This document shows, in pieces, positions 21,054 to 31,615 of a DNA stretch of 64,000 nt. The notes beneath the pieces are model-generated. The model did no database searches and was not told the origin of the DNA. It saw nothing but the letters and a program-made list of their open reading frames with translations. Position numbers and translations under genes: made by a program. Numbering within the stretch: position 1 is the first letter of the stretch; the number at the start of each line of letters is the position of its first letter. The stretch covers positions 292,414,590 through 292,478,589 of the forward strand of contig NC_089492.1 in the NCBI RefSeq assembly GCF_036850765.1, read 5' to 3'. Source of the stretch: Saccopteryx bilineata (Eukaryota > Chordata > Mammalia > Chiroptera > Emballonuridae).

Positions 21054-22089
21054 TAAGAAAAAACAAGAAGAACTAATTATGAGGACTGGAATGTGGAGGA
21101 AAGGGAAGGGGCAAGAGCAGGGACAGAAAGGAGGGGGCACCTTTCATGCATCTGTGGGGCTCTTCTTTCTTGTTCCGTCCAGTTGTGCAGGGCTTTCAAG
21201 TTCATGTCATCCTTCTAGACTTGGAGAGCCTGCCCCCTCACAGTGTCCTTTCCACATTACTGGGGGTAGGTCTGTTTGGTTTGACTTGAGCTGGGTACTT
21301 GCCCCTGGTCTGGTCAGCTGTGACTGACAAGAAAATGATGGGAGGCAGGGTTGTGTGCTGTGAACATGCTGCCTGGGTTGTGGACCATCCCAAGATGGGC
21401 TTTGGAGGAGGAACACTGGGGCAGCTCTTAGAAAAGCCGGTCTAGAAGATAAACAGATCTCTCCATGCCCCCTGTCCCCTGCCACCTGTCCTGTACCCTG
21501 TGTCCCCCACCACAAGAAACGTGTCTGAAAGCAGCAATGAAAGCAAAGCATAGTGCCTGTTTACAGCCTAGTAGGATAGAAAAATGGAAAGAGCCAGAGA
21601 GCAGGAACGAGCGTGGTAGCTGAGAGAGGGCCGGCAGGGTGAGATTTCCTGGCAGAGGGGAGGAGTGGAGAAGAAGTATGAGCAAAGGGACAAATTCTAC
21701 TTTTTGTATCTGATTTTCTTTCTTAAAAAGTTTATGCAGTGTGTGCTCCCTCCTGGGTGCACACCCACACCTTTCTCTTCCACTCCTCCCCCACAGGCGT
21801 GCATCTCCTAAACTCTGAGGTATCCCAGGAGACTTGTATCAGGGGAGCAGCGGGCAGCAGCAGCTTGTCCCAGACTAACCCCCTGAACCTGTCTCCAAGG
21901 CCCCCTTTTCTCTGACTCCAGTGAGCTGAAGGCAGCCCCCCGCCTAGGCTCTCTTGAGGCTGCTTCTGTAGCCTAGGCCCTCCCTTGTGTCCCTGTCCCC
22001 AGCTTAAGTAAATGTACTCTCAAAAAAAGTTGTTTTTTTGTTTTTTTTTACACAGACTCATTGATTTAAAGTGAGAGAGTCTCCCACCA
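21054..22089. other. Intronic sequence, nothing recognised
   Basis: G/A-rich in the first part and C-rich near 21720-22000. No convincing frame or repeat end. Confidence 0.5.
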
Positions 22090-22300
22090 TTGATTCTTGC
22101 TCCTTGGTATAGCACCAGTTTCTTCCATCTGGAAACTTTTGGGATCTTACTTTGTCTCTGGTGTTCTGTGTTCCGGAATATGGTATGTCTTGATACTAGT
22201 CTCTGCTGGTTATACTGGCCCCTTGGTGCATGTTCCCATTTTGGAAACTCAGGTAGTTCTAGGAGGGAATTAAGTTGTAAAGAGGGCTTGTGTTTTGAGT
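22090..22300. mobile_element. Probable ancient LINE fragment
   Basis: Phrases such as GATCTTACTTTGTCTCTGGTGTTCTG and the TTTTGGAAACTCAGGTAGTTCT part resemble old L1 sequence that I recall from mammalian introns. It is diverged, so family and strand are uncertain. Confidence 0.35.
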
Positions 22301-22512
22301 TTGAACATCTTGCTGTGTTTATACACTTCTCCATGGTAGTATATTTCTCTGGCTGTATTTCCTTAGTTTTTTCTCCAAAAACGTGTTTGGTGCTTGATGG
22401 CAAAGTTACTGCAGAATTTGAGCTATTCACGTGGCAGATTCTGCGTTGAGAGGAAGTTGGAGATATCTTTCCAGGACATATTGTGTAGTGGTGTTTTTCT
22501 ACAAAAAGTAAA

Positions 22513-22668
22513 AAATTATTTTATTTTTAGAGAGCGAGAAACATTGATTTGTTCCACTTATTTATGCATTCATTGGTTGATTCTTGTATGTGCCCTGACC
22601 AGGGATCAAACCTGCCACCTTGGGGTGTAAGGACAATGCTCTAACCAACTAAGCTACCCAGCCAGGGC
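22513..22668 (-). mobile_element. Type E SINE
   Basis: A minus-strand Ves-like copy: GAGAAACATTGATTTGTTCC, TGTGCCCTGACCAGGGATC, and a head ending CCCAGCCAGGGC. Confidence 0.88.
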
Positions 22669-23256
22669 TAAAGAATTTCTAACTTAACTTTTCCTCAAAA
22701 GATAACGCTGTGTCCTTTATGTAAAACACATAACAAACACAAGATACAGGATATTAAAGGAACTGAACACATTTAGAAATTATTAGCAATTAGGGTTAGC
22801 CAAAACTATTTTGTATAGGAGCCAAAACATATGTTGGAATGTGCCCCTCGTGTTCCTGGTGCACCCACTTGTGGAGCTGGGCTTGTCCTGGCTGGAGGCA
22901 AGTGCTGCAGATACCCGGCTTAGTGTCTCTGGAAACCTGCGGACAGTGTCCTACAGGTAGGGCCACTGTGGCTGCGTCTGAAGATGGTTGGTGGGAACCT
23001 GCTGGGAGATGGGCTTCCCAGGGACTTTCTGAAGCCATGGCCCGTGTCTTCTCAGCCTGGAGGGAGAGCTGAAGACCTGTGTGCCCAGAATGGCACAGAA
23101 CACTGACTTGTGCAGAATCCTTGATGTGGTCTGTCATTGCCCCTTGGATAAACATTCCCCTTCTGCCAAAAAATAAAGTGGAGGCGTGTCCTGCAAAGTT
23201 GTGTTCATCCTCATGGGGATGTAAATTTTGAGCAGAAGGCAGATGGTTTGCTTCTT

Positions 23257-23449
23257 TTCTTTTTATTAAGATTTTATTGACTTTTACAGAGAGAGGAGGT
23301 CAGGGGAACAAGAAGTATCTACTCATAGTTGCTTCACTTTCGTTGTTCATTGATTTCCTATATTCCTTGACTGGGCAGACCTAGGGTTTTGAACCAGCGA
23401 CCTTTGTGTTCTGGGTTGACACCCTATCCTCTGTGCCACCACAGGCCAG
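23257..23449 (-). mobile_element. Type C SINE
   Basis: A minus-strand copy with an ATTTTATTGAC tail side, GAACCAGCGACC, and a head ending CACCACAGGCCAG. Confidence 0.85.
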
Positions 23450-25479
23450 ACCTCAGATGGTTTGCTCTTTTGCCTGGCTTCTAGCTTGTGACAGGTGTGA
23501 GAAGTCCATTTCTTCTTTGGCTAGCAACTTTGAGAAAAATACTCTGGCCTTTTGAAGGCTGAGGCGACTTCCCATTGGAGAATTTGGAGCCTGGAGTGTC
23601 TTGAGGGTTAAACACCCAACACGACTCAGCTGAAGACTAGATTGACTAAGCCCTCCCCACCAGTGCCCCATGGAGAATGTATTGTTCCTGGGCGTCTGAG
23701 CTGTCTCCTCTGGCTTCTGTCACTGCTCTGGCACTCCACAGAAAATCATGAGAGACACAGAAAGTGTCCCATGTCAAGAACAGACAGAGCAGGCTGGGAG
23801 ATGGCTGTTCATTGGAGCTGCTGTGCAGCTGTGCAGTAACCGTGACTGCCGTGGGCTTCACTTTGAAATCATAACAAATCTAGTGGGAGATCACCCAGTA
23901 TTTGGTTGGAAATTAAGTCGAAGATGACATGAGAAGGGAAATTTGAAAATATTTTAATTTGAATGAAAGTGAAGACAATACCATTTGTGGGACATAGAGA
24001 AAGCAGTCCTCTCGAAAATTTACAGAATAAATGATCACTACAGAAAACAAAAGGTATCACCAATCTAAGCTTTTGCCTTTAGAAACTGAAAGAACTGCAC
24101 GCTGAATTCAAAGCAGGCAGAAGCAAGAAAATAATGATCGGAAATTGGTGAGATTGAAAGCACAGTATAGAAAACCCTGGGACTGTAAGCTGGTCCTTTG
24201 GAAAGACCAGGCTGATAACTCTAGCAGCCTGAGAAAGAACACGTAAACATGGCACAGTGAGGGACACTGAATAAGTATGGAAACTGAACGTGAGAGACTC
24301 ATTTATTTCTAAATCAGAACACATGGATGGTATCATCTAATCATGAGCTCGTTGTTGTACCAACTTTTTCAGCTACTAAAGAAACCTTTTCTTACTGTCT
24401 TGGTCAGTGGAAAAATAAAGAATTAGAAAATACAGTCATTTTCTCTGGCTTTAACTTCAAGTTATCTCATCTTTCGTTGATAACTTTAAAGGCATATTTT
24501 AAATTTTATACTTGCTCTTTATTGACTTTAGTATTCCCTTCCACCCTACTTTCAATTTGGAGTGCTCTGAAGCTACAGAAAGCTGAAACAGGAGGCCAGT
24601 GGACATTCTGTACCTTCACCAAGATTCAGTCATTTGTAACGCGGAACCACACTTTCCTGTTTTTCTGTCTCTGTGCTTTCTGCTGAACCGTTACAATGCC
24701 AGCTTCATGTCTCCATAACAGGGATATTCATTTTCATATTCACAGTGGTATCATTATACACCAAAACTTAGACTTAGCAGTGCCCAGTCCAAGTTCACAT
24801 TTAAATTTTCTTCAGTTTTCCTTCAAATGTCTTCACACCCTTTTTTCAAATTTGGCCTTGAATCAAGTTTATGGGGGGTCCTGGCTGAGAAGGTCTAACA
24901 GACTTGCCCCATGAGCCAGCCCGCTAGGGCGGGAGGGAGGGAGCAGAGGACCGGCTGTGTGTCTGGAGCCACAAGGCCATCCAGGCATTCGAGTTGAGTT
25001 AGCAAAATGATGGTACAGTTTTCTTTCTGTTTTCCTTTTCCTACCTCCCTCCCCTCTTCATGTGGGAAAACCAGAAGGATTTGTAAATGGTGACCATCAC
25101 TTTAAATGAGTAACGCTCACCCGGGGCCCCCGAGTGACATTGAGTGGTGCCTGGAGACACTTGTGGTTGGCACAGCTGGGAAGTAGGTGCTGCTGGGTGT
25201 CTGTGGCGCCAGGCAGCGCAGTCTAAGTGTCTGCTCTCTGAGGGCGAGAGGCCCTGCATGTAACCTTGATCACCCAGTGAAACCCTGTGTGCACTGTAGA
25301 GTGCACCCTTGGAGGGCTCGGAGGCGAGCCTTGATTAGTTTCTGTGGCTTATAACTTCCACTTCTCCCTGGCCTGCTTGGTTTGGTTTGGTTTTTAACCA
25401 CCTTTAGTCCCACTTTTACCTGTTCCTTTTTCTCTTTTGATACACATAACAACACTAGCCATCTTATTTATATATATAT
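23450..25479. other. Intronic sequence, nothing recognised
   Basis: About 2 kb, AT-rich around 23870-24870. It may hold unrecognised old repeats. No exon seen. Confidence 0.5.
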
Positions 25480-25619
25480 TTAAATTTTTTTCCATTGATT
25501 TGAGTGGGGAAGGGAGGGAGAGAGAGGGAGAGAAACAGCAACACATTCCACTTAGTTGTGCACTCTGTTTGCTTCCCACACGTGCCCTGACTGGTAGTCA
25601 CTGAGCCACCCGCCAGGAC
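25480..25619 (-). mobile_element. Type E SINE, truncated
   Basis: A minus-strand copy with TTTTTTCCATTGATTTGAG at the left and CACGTGCCCTGACTGG; part of the head is deleted. Confidence 0.75.
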
Positions 25620-25621
25620 AA

Positions 25622-26045
25622 TACTGACCATTTTAAAGAGGACAGTTGCGTGGCACATTTACAGTGTCTTGCAGCCGCCACCTCTGCCTGCTTCCAGAAT
25701 ATTTTTGTCACCTCAGAAGGCTCTGAACTACTGCCTTCAGTGTGGCTTTGTCTTTCCTGGGTGTTCTGTACAGATGCGGTCCTACAGCACGTGACCAGCT
25801 TTCCCACGTCGCACCCTCCATGTTGTGGTGTGTCAGCGATGCTCCACTGTGGGCGTGCCACATTGTGTTTATTCGTCCGTGTGCCAGTGAGTGTTTGGGC
25901 TGTTGCCCCTTTGGCTGCCTTGAACATAACGTGTACATATCCAGCACCTGTTTTCCATTCTGTTGAACATACACCTAGGAGTGGGATGGCTGGGTCATAG
26001 AATTCTGGTTTAATGTTTCAAGGAACTACCAACCTATTTTCCTTC
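25622..26045 (-). mobile_element. Old L1 3' region
   Basis: The order GACCATTTTAAAG, TTGCAGCCGCCACC, CACATTGTGTTTATTCGTCC and ACACCTAGGAGTGGGATGGC follows the reversed 3' part of ancient L1M elements as I remember them. It is diverged. Confidence 0.6.
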
Positions 26046-26890
26046 CACACCCACTTTCACTGCCAGAAAAAAAATATAAGCAGCATAATTCCAAAATAAA
26101 ATTTTTATTAAGTAAATGCCTTAGAATTCAGTTCACCTGGGGGTCATTTCAGTGTCTCCATACCTCTCCTCCTGACCCCAGAACAGGTGGTGCATGTGAG
26201 TTTATAGACTCACAAAATTAATCTACAGGTGGCAATACCTTGTGAATACCCAAAAGTGTTCTTTTCACACAGTTTGATTTGGAAAGGTAACAAAAACCTA
26301 TTTAAGTGTTTTGAAACTTAGTTTCTGGGAAAGAAAAAAGCAGATATCTCAGCAGAAACCTGGAGTTAACATACTTCATTCTGGCTGTGTGCCCCAGACT
26401 CTGTCCTGGACCCCAGGCCAGGCTGAGTGCTCTGCGGCAGAGGAGGCACTGGGAACGCACCCAGGTAGACTAGCCCGCACGGAGGCCACGCTCGGCCAGG
26501 GGCTTCTTTGAGCTTTGGAGGAGATCCTTTCTGTGCTGGACAGAAGTCTGGGTGTGATTGCTCTGAGAAGCTTCTGGGTTGCAGTGGTTTTTCCTTCTGT
26601 TGCCACTGTGATTTTTCTCGTAGTGTATTCAGAACACCCTTTCCCTTCTGCAGTGTTTAGTGGAACTTACGGTCATTTCCCTGAGGCAGGCCTAAGGATT
26701 TTTTTTTAAAAGAAATTGAGATTAGATTTCTTTTTTCCCCACACTGAAGAAATGTTAATAGCAGGTACTAAGGAAAGTGATTCTGGGCAAGAAATGGTGA
26801 TGGGGAAAGGGTGGATTTATGTGCTCCTTAATGTACGGAGTATTGTTTCAGCCTGAATGCAGTGCAAACGTAGCCTTTTCTTTGTTTCAG
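26046..26890. other. Sequence just upstream of putative UTR exon
   Basis: It ends with the polypyrimidine acceptor tract of the exon at 26891. Otherwise nothing was recognised. Confidence 0.5.
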
Positions 26891-26939
26891 ACAATTTTAC
26901 ATGAATTGGAGACCAGACCAGAAGCACTTCTGAAGTAAG
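26891..26939 (+). other. GNB1: Probable GNB1 5'UTR exon (non-coding)
   Basis: A pyrimidine-rich tract ending TTTGTTTCAG precedes the exon, and a GTAATT donor follows at 26940. An alternative GTAAGG donor at 26935 would shorten it to 26934. The 49-bp size fits my recollection of the small second untranslated exon of mammalian GNB1, about 10-14 kb upstream of the start-codon exon; that comparison is from memory. The exon holds a complete 10-codon upstream ORF (ATG at 26901, TGA at 26931-26933). It contributes no GNB1 protein. The call rests on splice signals and position, so a chance splice-like pair cannot be excluded. Confidence 0.6.
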
Positions 26940-27504
26940 GTAATTTTGATATAATGAAGCTATATCAGTTTTTAAAGTACAATACTGAAATTTCTTCAGG
27001 ATTTTTTTTTTTTTTTTTTTTAATAACCTGGTTTTGCCCATCTCTTTTTTTAAGCCCAAAGTTGGTTTTCAGAACAAATTGATCCGGGGAAGGGTTAGGG
27101 CCCCAGAGATTGTGGTTTGCATCCTAGAAGAGAATGGTCTTTCTTAAAATTCTTTCACGAGAAAGCAGCAGAGCCGTTTGTCCAAATCACATTTTAGTTG
27201 GACAGCCAGCAGATGACACAGATGAAGGTCAGGCCACTCGATTCAAGGACAATCCCTTGTCTGTAGAGCAGGGGAGGGGAAGTCTGTGTCATAGTGTCTG
27301 GTGGAGAGTCTGGTGAGCATATTCAGTTCTGTGTGTTACTTTGCAATTAATTGTTAGTTGAAATAAATTTAAAAACAAAGTAAATTGACGTCCTTAAATA
27401 ATTAGTTATTGTATGCAAAAGGTAAAACTTGATACCATGGATAAAACTGATTCAGTGAATCATAGACCTAAATATAAAATTCACACTAGAAAACTTCTAT
27501 AAAA

Positions 27505-27670
27505 GGCCCTGGCCAGTTAGCTCAGTGGGTTACAGCATTGTATCAATACACAGATGTTGCTGGTTCAATCCCTAGTTGGGTAGCATACAGAAACAGATTG
27601 ATGTTTCCCCCTCTCTCTCCCTTCCTTTCTCTCTAAAATCAATAAATAAAAAAATTGAAAGAAAAAAAAG
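27505..27670 (+). mobile_element. Type E SINE
   Basis: The head GGCCCTGGCCAGTTAGCTC is at 27505, with GATTGATG, CCTTTCTCTCTAAAATCAAT and an A-rich tail. Confidence 0.88.
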
Positions 27671-27749
27671 AAAACGTGGAAATCAAGACTCTGCATTTAG
27701 GCAGTGATTTCTTAGTCCTGATGTCGCAGACACAACCCATAATAGACTA

Positions 27750-28343
27750 CAGTGTGTCCGTAAAGTCATGGTGCACTTTTGACCGGTCATAGGAAAGCAA
27801 CAAAAGACGATAGAAATGTGAAATCTGCACCAAATAAATGGAAAACCCTCCCAGTTTCTGTAGGATGAGGTGGCAGCCTGTGCGCATGCGCAGATGATGA
27901 CGTAACACCATGTATACAGCAGAGCAGCCCACGGCCATGCCAGTCGAGATGTGGACGGTACAGAGGAAAGTTCAGTGTGTTCTATGGCTCGCTAAATTTG
28001 AATCCGTGACCAAAGTGCAACGTGAATATCGGCGCGTTTATAACGAAGTGCCACCACATAGGAATAACATTACTCGTGGGATAAGCAGTTGAAGGAAACC
28101 GGCAGTTTGGTGGAGAAACCCCGTTCTGGTAGGCCATCAGTGAGTGACAAGTCTGTAGAGGCTATATGAGATAGCTGCCCAAGGAGCCCTAAAAAATCTG
28201 TGCGTGAGCCCACATCGAACTGCACTGAATAGATATGAAACTGGGAGAGTTTTCCTTTTATTTGGTGCAGATTTCACATTTCTATCGTCTTTTGTTGCTT
28301 TCCTATGACTGGTCAAAAGTGCACCATGACTTTATGGACACTG
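27750..28343 (+). mobile_element. Mariner-like element with ~105-bp inverted repeats and transposase remnant
   Basis: The element is flanked by TA at 27748-27749 and 28344-28345. The left arm (27750-27857) and the reverse complement of the right arm (28238-28343) agree over about 105 bases with only a few differences. Between them is the N-terminal part of a Tc1/mariner-type transposase (from about 27910; motifs LAKFESVTKVQREYRR and GSLVEKPRSGRPSVSD). It is broken by a frameshift near 28080 and by stops, and the catalytic part is missing. It is an internally deleted copy that could only be moved by an enzyme from elsewhere. Confidence 0.85.
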
Positions 28344-28345
28344 TA

Positions 28346-29004
28346 TTTATGGCTATGACTTCATCAAAATTAAGCACTTACGCTCCTTCATGACACTGTT
28401 AAGAGAATGGAAAGCCCCAGGCGGTAGAAAAGACAGGCAGATCACGTCTTTAAGATGACTTTTGTCCAGAATGCATGAAGAACTCAGAATTCAATATTAA
28501 GACATGAACAACCTATAAAAAAAGCAAGCAACTTGATCAGACACTTCAGAGGAGTAAGCACAAGAAGACGGCCACGCTGTTAGCCTCAGGGGTGTGCAGA
28601 TTCACCCAGGCCCGTCCTGTGCATCTGTCAGAAGGACCAGCGTAAAGACGGCACACCAAATGCCTGAGGAGGAGTGTGGACTCTCCTGCCCTTCGGGGAT
28701 GTGGAGGTGCCATCAGGCTCAGAAAGTGAGGCGGTTTCTCACAGTGCTGATCCTGTGCTGCCCTGGGTGCTGTGGCTGCCTGGATGCTGACTGGGAGAAC
28801 AAAGCCGGTGTCCATGTAAGGATGGTACACGCAGCTGCAAGATTAGCTGCAGTAATTGTGCAGCTGTGTTGGTGACATTCTGGAAAACACCAAACGTGCT
28901 TCCTGGGTCAGGAGTAGCAAAACACCTTGTTTATGATTATTTTATATTGATTACATGTTGAAATAACATTTTTGATATATTGAGTTAAATACATATGTTA
29001 ATAC
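28346..29004. other. Intronic sequence, nothing recognised
   Basis: A mildly GC-rich stretch at 28560-28800 is open on both strands but lacks recognised motifs. Confidence 0.5.
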
Positions 29005-29021
29005 AGTTACTGTCAACTTTT

Positions 29022-29378
29022 TGTATTTTTCTGAAGTTGGAAATGGGGAGGCAGTCAGACAGACTCCCACATGCGCCCGACCGGGATCCACCCAGCACTC
29101 CCACCAGGAGGCAATGCTCTGCCCATCTGGGGCGTCGCTCTGTTGCAACCAGAGCCATTCTAGAGCCTGAGGCAGAGGCCACAGAGCCATCCTCAGCGCC
29201 CGGGGCCAACTTTGCTCCAATGGAACCCTGGCTGCGGGAGGGGAAGAGAGAGACAGAGAGGAAGGAGAGGGGGAGGGGTGGAGAAGCAGATGGGTGCTTC
29301 TGTGTGCCCTGGCCGAGAATCGAACCTGGACTCCTGCACACCAGGCTGACGCTCTACCACTGAGCCAACCGGTCAGGG
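29022..29378 (-). mobile_element. Type A SINE
   Basis: A minus-strand copy with the perfect 17-bp TSD AGTTACTGTCAACTTTT at 29005-29021 and 29379-29395. Confidence 0.95.
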
Positions 29379-29789
29379 AGTTACTGTCAACTTTTTAAGT
29401 TTTTAGTCTCGTTATTGGAGAATTAAAACTTCCACATGTGGCTTGTATTGCACAGTGTTGACTGGACGGGTGATCAAGGAAGCTGAGATGAATTGGGCAA
29501 CAGGCCTGTGAGCGTGGGGCTGAAGGTGGTCTCCTTCAGGAAATTCTTAGCCTGGTTTGCAGCTCCGCTGACCTGGTTCAGCTGGGATGTAATCTAGTGC
29601 TTCCTCTAGAACAGGAGACGCTGTGACCTCCTCTGCTGGAGTCCTTGCAGGTAGGAGGGCGGTCTTCACGCTGCAGGTTAGGCTGTGCTGAGTCAATGAC
29701 TTGCATTGCATCACTGTTAGCCCTTCTTGATGGAATGACACTGGAAGAGGTAACCCAAGAAAGTGAGATTGCTTTCTGTTGCTTTGGGG

Positions 29790-29940
29790 GCCTGGCCTCC
29801 TTAACTCGGGAGGGAACCAGTCAGAATCGTGACCTTGGGCAGGTTGTGACCCCATTTCCTCTAGTTACCATGTGGACAGTTGGTAGTACCTGCTCCGAAG
29901 TTGGTGATGACACAGGGATGTCACGTAGCTTGTGCACCTG
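29790..29940 (+). mobile_element. MIR-like remnant
   Basis: GACCTTGGGCAGGTTGTGAC, CCCCATTTCCTC and TGGTAGTACCTGCTC follow the MIR core order. It is heavily diverged. Confidence 0.45.
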
Positions 29941-30169
29941 AGTTGCCGCGTGACCTGGGAGAAACCTGTGAATCAGTCACATTCTTCTCATGTGGTCAGG
30001 AACCCTGGTGATGAGCTCATAGATACTTTCTGAGCCACCTCTCCAGCTGGGCATTGTCTGTTCTCTCAGGCTCAGTCCCTACAGATGGGGCGAGTCTTTC
30101 TCACCAGTGTCCTCTGGGCCCCAGTGGTAGGTGCAGTGAAATTAGAATCAAGGGTACTACTGATTTACA

Positions 30170-30551
30170 AAAAAATTTTAATTGATTTTTAGAGAGGGAG
30201 GAAGGGATGGAGAGAAACATTGTTTTGTTCCACTCATTCGTGAACTCATTGGTTGATTTCTTTTTAAAAAATTTTATTTACTGATTTTATAGAGGGGGAT
30301 GCAGCGAGAAATAACAACTCATAGTTAATTCACTTTAGCTGTACATTGATTCCTTATCATTTGTGCCTTGACCAGGCAAGCCCAGGGTTTCAAACTGGCG
30401 ACCTCAGCATTCCAGGTCAACGCTTTATTCACTGCACCACCACAGGCCAGGCCATTGGTTGATTCTTGTATGTGCCCAGACTAGGGATCGAACCCGCTAC
30501 CTTGGGATATCAGGACAAGATTCTAACCAACTGGGCTACCTGGCCAGGGCA
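30170..30551 (-). mobile_element. Type E SINE split by a type C SINE
   Basis: The two halves of a Ves-like minus-strand SINE lie at 30170-30258 and 30465-30551 (head ending CTGGCCAGGGC). They join through the shared CATTGGTTGATT. Confidence 0.88.
30259..30452 (-). mobile_element. Type C SINE nested in type E SINE
   Basis: A minus-strand head ends CACCACAGGCCAGGC. The 12-bp TSD CATTGGTTGATT is at 30247-30258 and 30453-30464. Confidence 0.92.
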
Positions 30552-31269
30552 GTCCTGCCGATTTTTATCAAAAAAGAATTTGTTCTTTGGACTCAAACCA
30601 GTCATGGCCTGACGAGAAAGCTGCCGCACAGCTGCTCGGTCGAGGAGAGCAATGTTGAGGAACCACAGGGCTGTTGGGGGAAACCAGCGTGTTCAGGAGA
30701 AATTGGTATATTTTGATGAGTGTGAGTCATGATTTTAGTTTCTGTGTACTTAGGGTGGATGCAGGCTGTTTGAAGTTACAGTCAGTTTTGAGAGGAACAC
30801 TTGGGACAGCTCTGCTCCCCTCTCCTCAGACTAAGACCCTGGTTCCCTGGAGATGAGTGTCCCCTTGCCACTGTCAGCCTGTCTGCAGGGCTCTGCTGTC
30901 ACAGCCCACTTTGTTGCCCTCCGGGTGGAGAGGAAGCAGAGGGGAGGCCTGAGGACAGGTGGAGTCTCCCCCTGGAAGAAGCTGTCAGGGTGAGCTGCAC
31001 CCTAGGGGCTGAAGGCTAGGGGGATGTGTTAGCCATGAGGGTGAGAGACTGGAGGGAGCTTCCTGACCCCCTGCGCTGTCGGGAGGAGGCCCGCACCTTA
31101 GAGTGGGTGCTGTTGGGCCTGTGGGAGGAGCTGGTAGAGGCTGGACGGCCTCTTGGAGCTCTCACTGGAGGTCTGCTTTGGGGCTTTGGTAGCTGGAAAT
31201 AGGGGGTGGCCTGAGCTTCAAGCTCCTTCTCATTTGAGAAGTTTTCTGAACAGACAGAATAGTACTCAT

Positions 31270-31294
31270 AAAAAAAAATAAATAAATAAATAAA
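31270..31294. repeat. (AAAT)n microsatellite
   Basis: A short run of about five AAAT units following poly-A, with no recognised SINE head attached. The bases either side share AGAATAGTACTC(A/G)T, which looks like the duplicated target of a tiny poly-A insertion. Confidence 0.8.
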
Positions 31295-31436
31295 AAGAAT
31301 AGTACTCGTAGTTTAAAGTCTGAACTTTAAATTATTTAGTACAGTAACAGTATACTTAGGATTTTTTAAGCTTTGAGTAATACAACTTCCTTATCAGGTT
31401 TAGTTTTAATATGTTTTAAAATGTAAATTAGTCATT

Positions 31437-31615
31437 TAAAAAAGTTTTCCCATCAGTTCTAGGGGGGAGAGGGAAAAAGAGAGAAGCATCAATTTGCTGT
31501 TCCACTTAACTGTTCCGTTTAGTTGTGCAGTCATTGATTGCTCTGATTGGGGATTGAACTGTGACCTTCAAGCACCGGGACACTTGATCTTCTGAGCACC
31601 CTACCAGGGCCTCTT
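31437..31615 (-). mobile_element. Type E SINE, decayed
   Basis: A minus-strand copy with GGGGGAGAGGG, GAAGCATCAATTTGCTGTTC and a degraded head ending CTACCAGGGCC. Confidence 0.7.

Larger units (their letters stand above)
1..26890 (+). other. Probable GNB1 intron 1 (3' part)
   Basis: No protein-coding exon was recognised here. The inference that it is GNB1 intron rests on the probable UTR exon at 26891 and the long first intron typical of this gene. Most of it up to about 13.5 kb is SINE and DNA-transposon sequence; single-copy blocks are listed separately. Confidence 0.5.
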
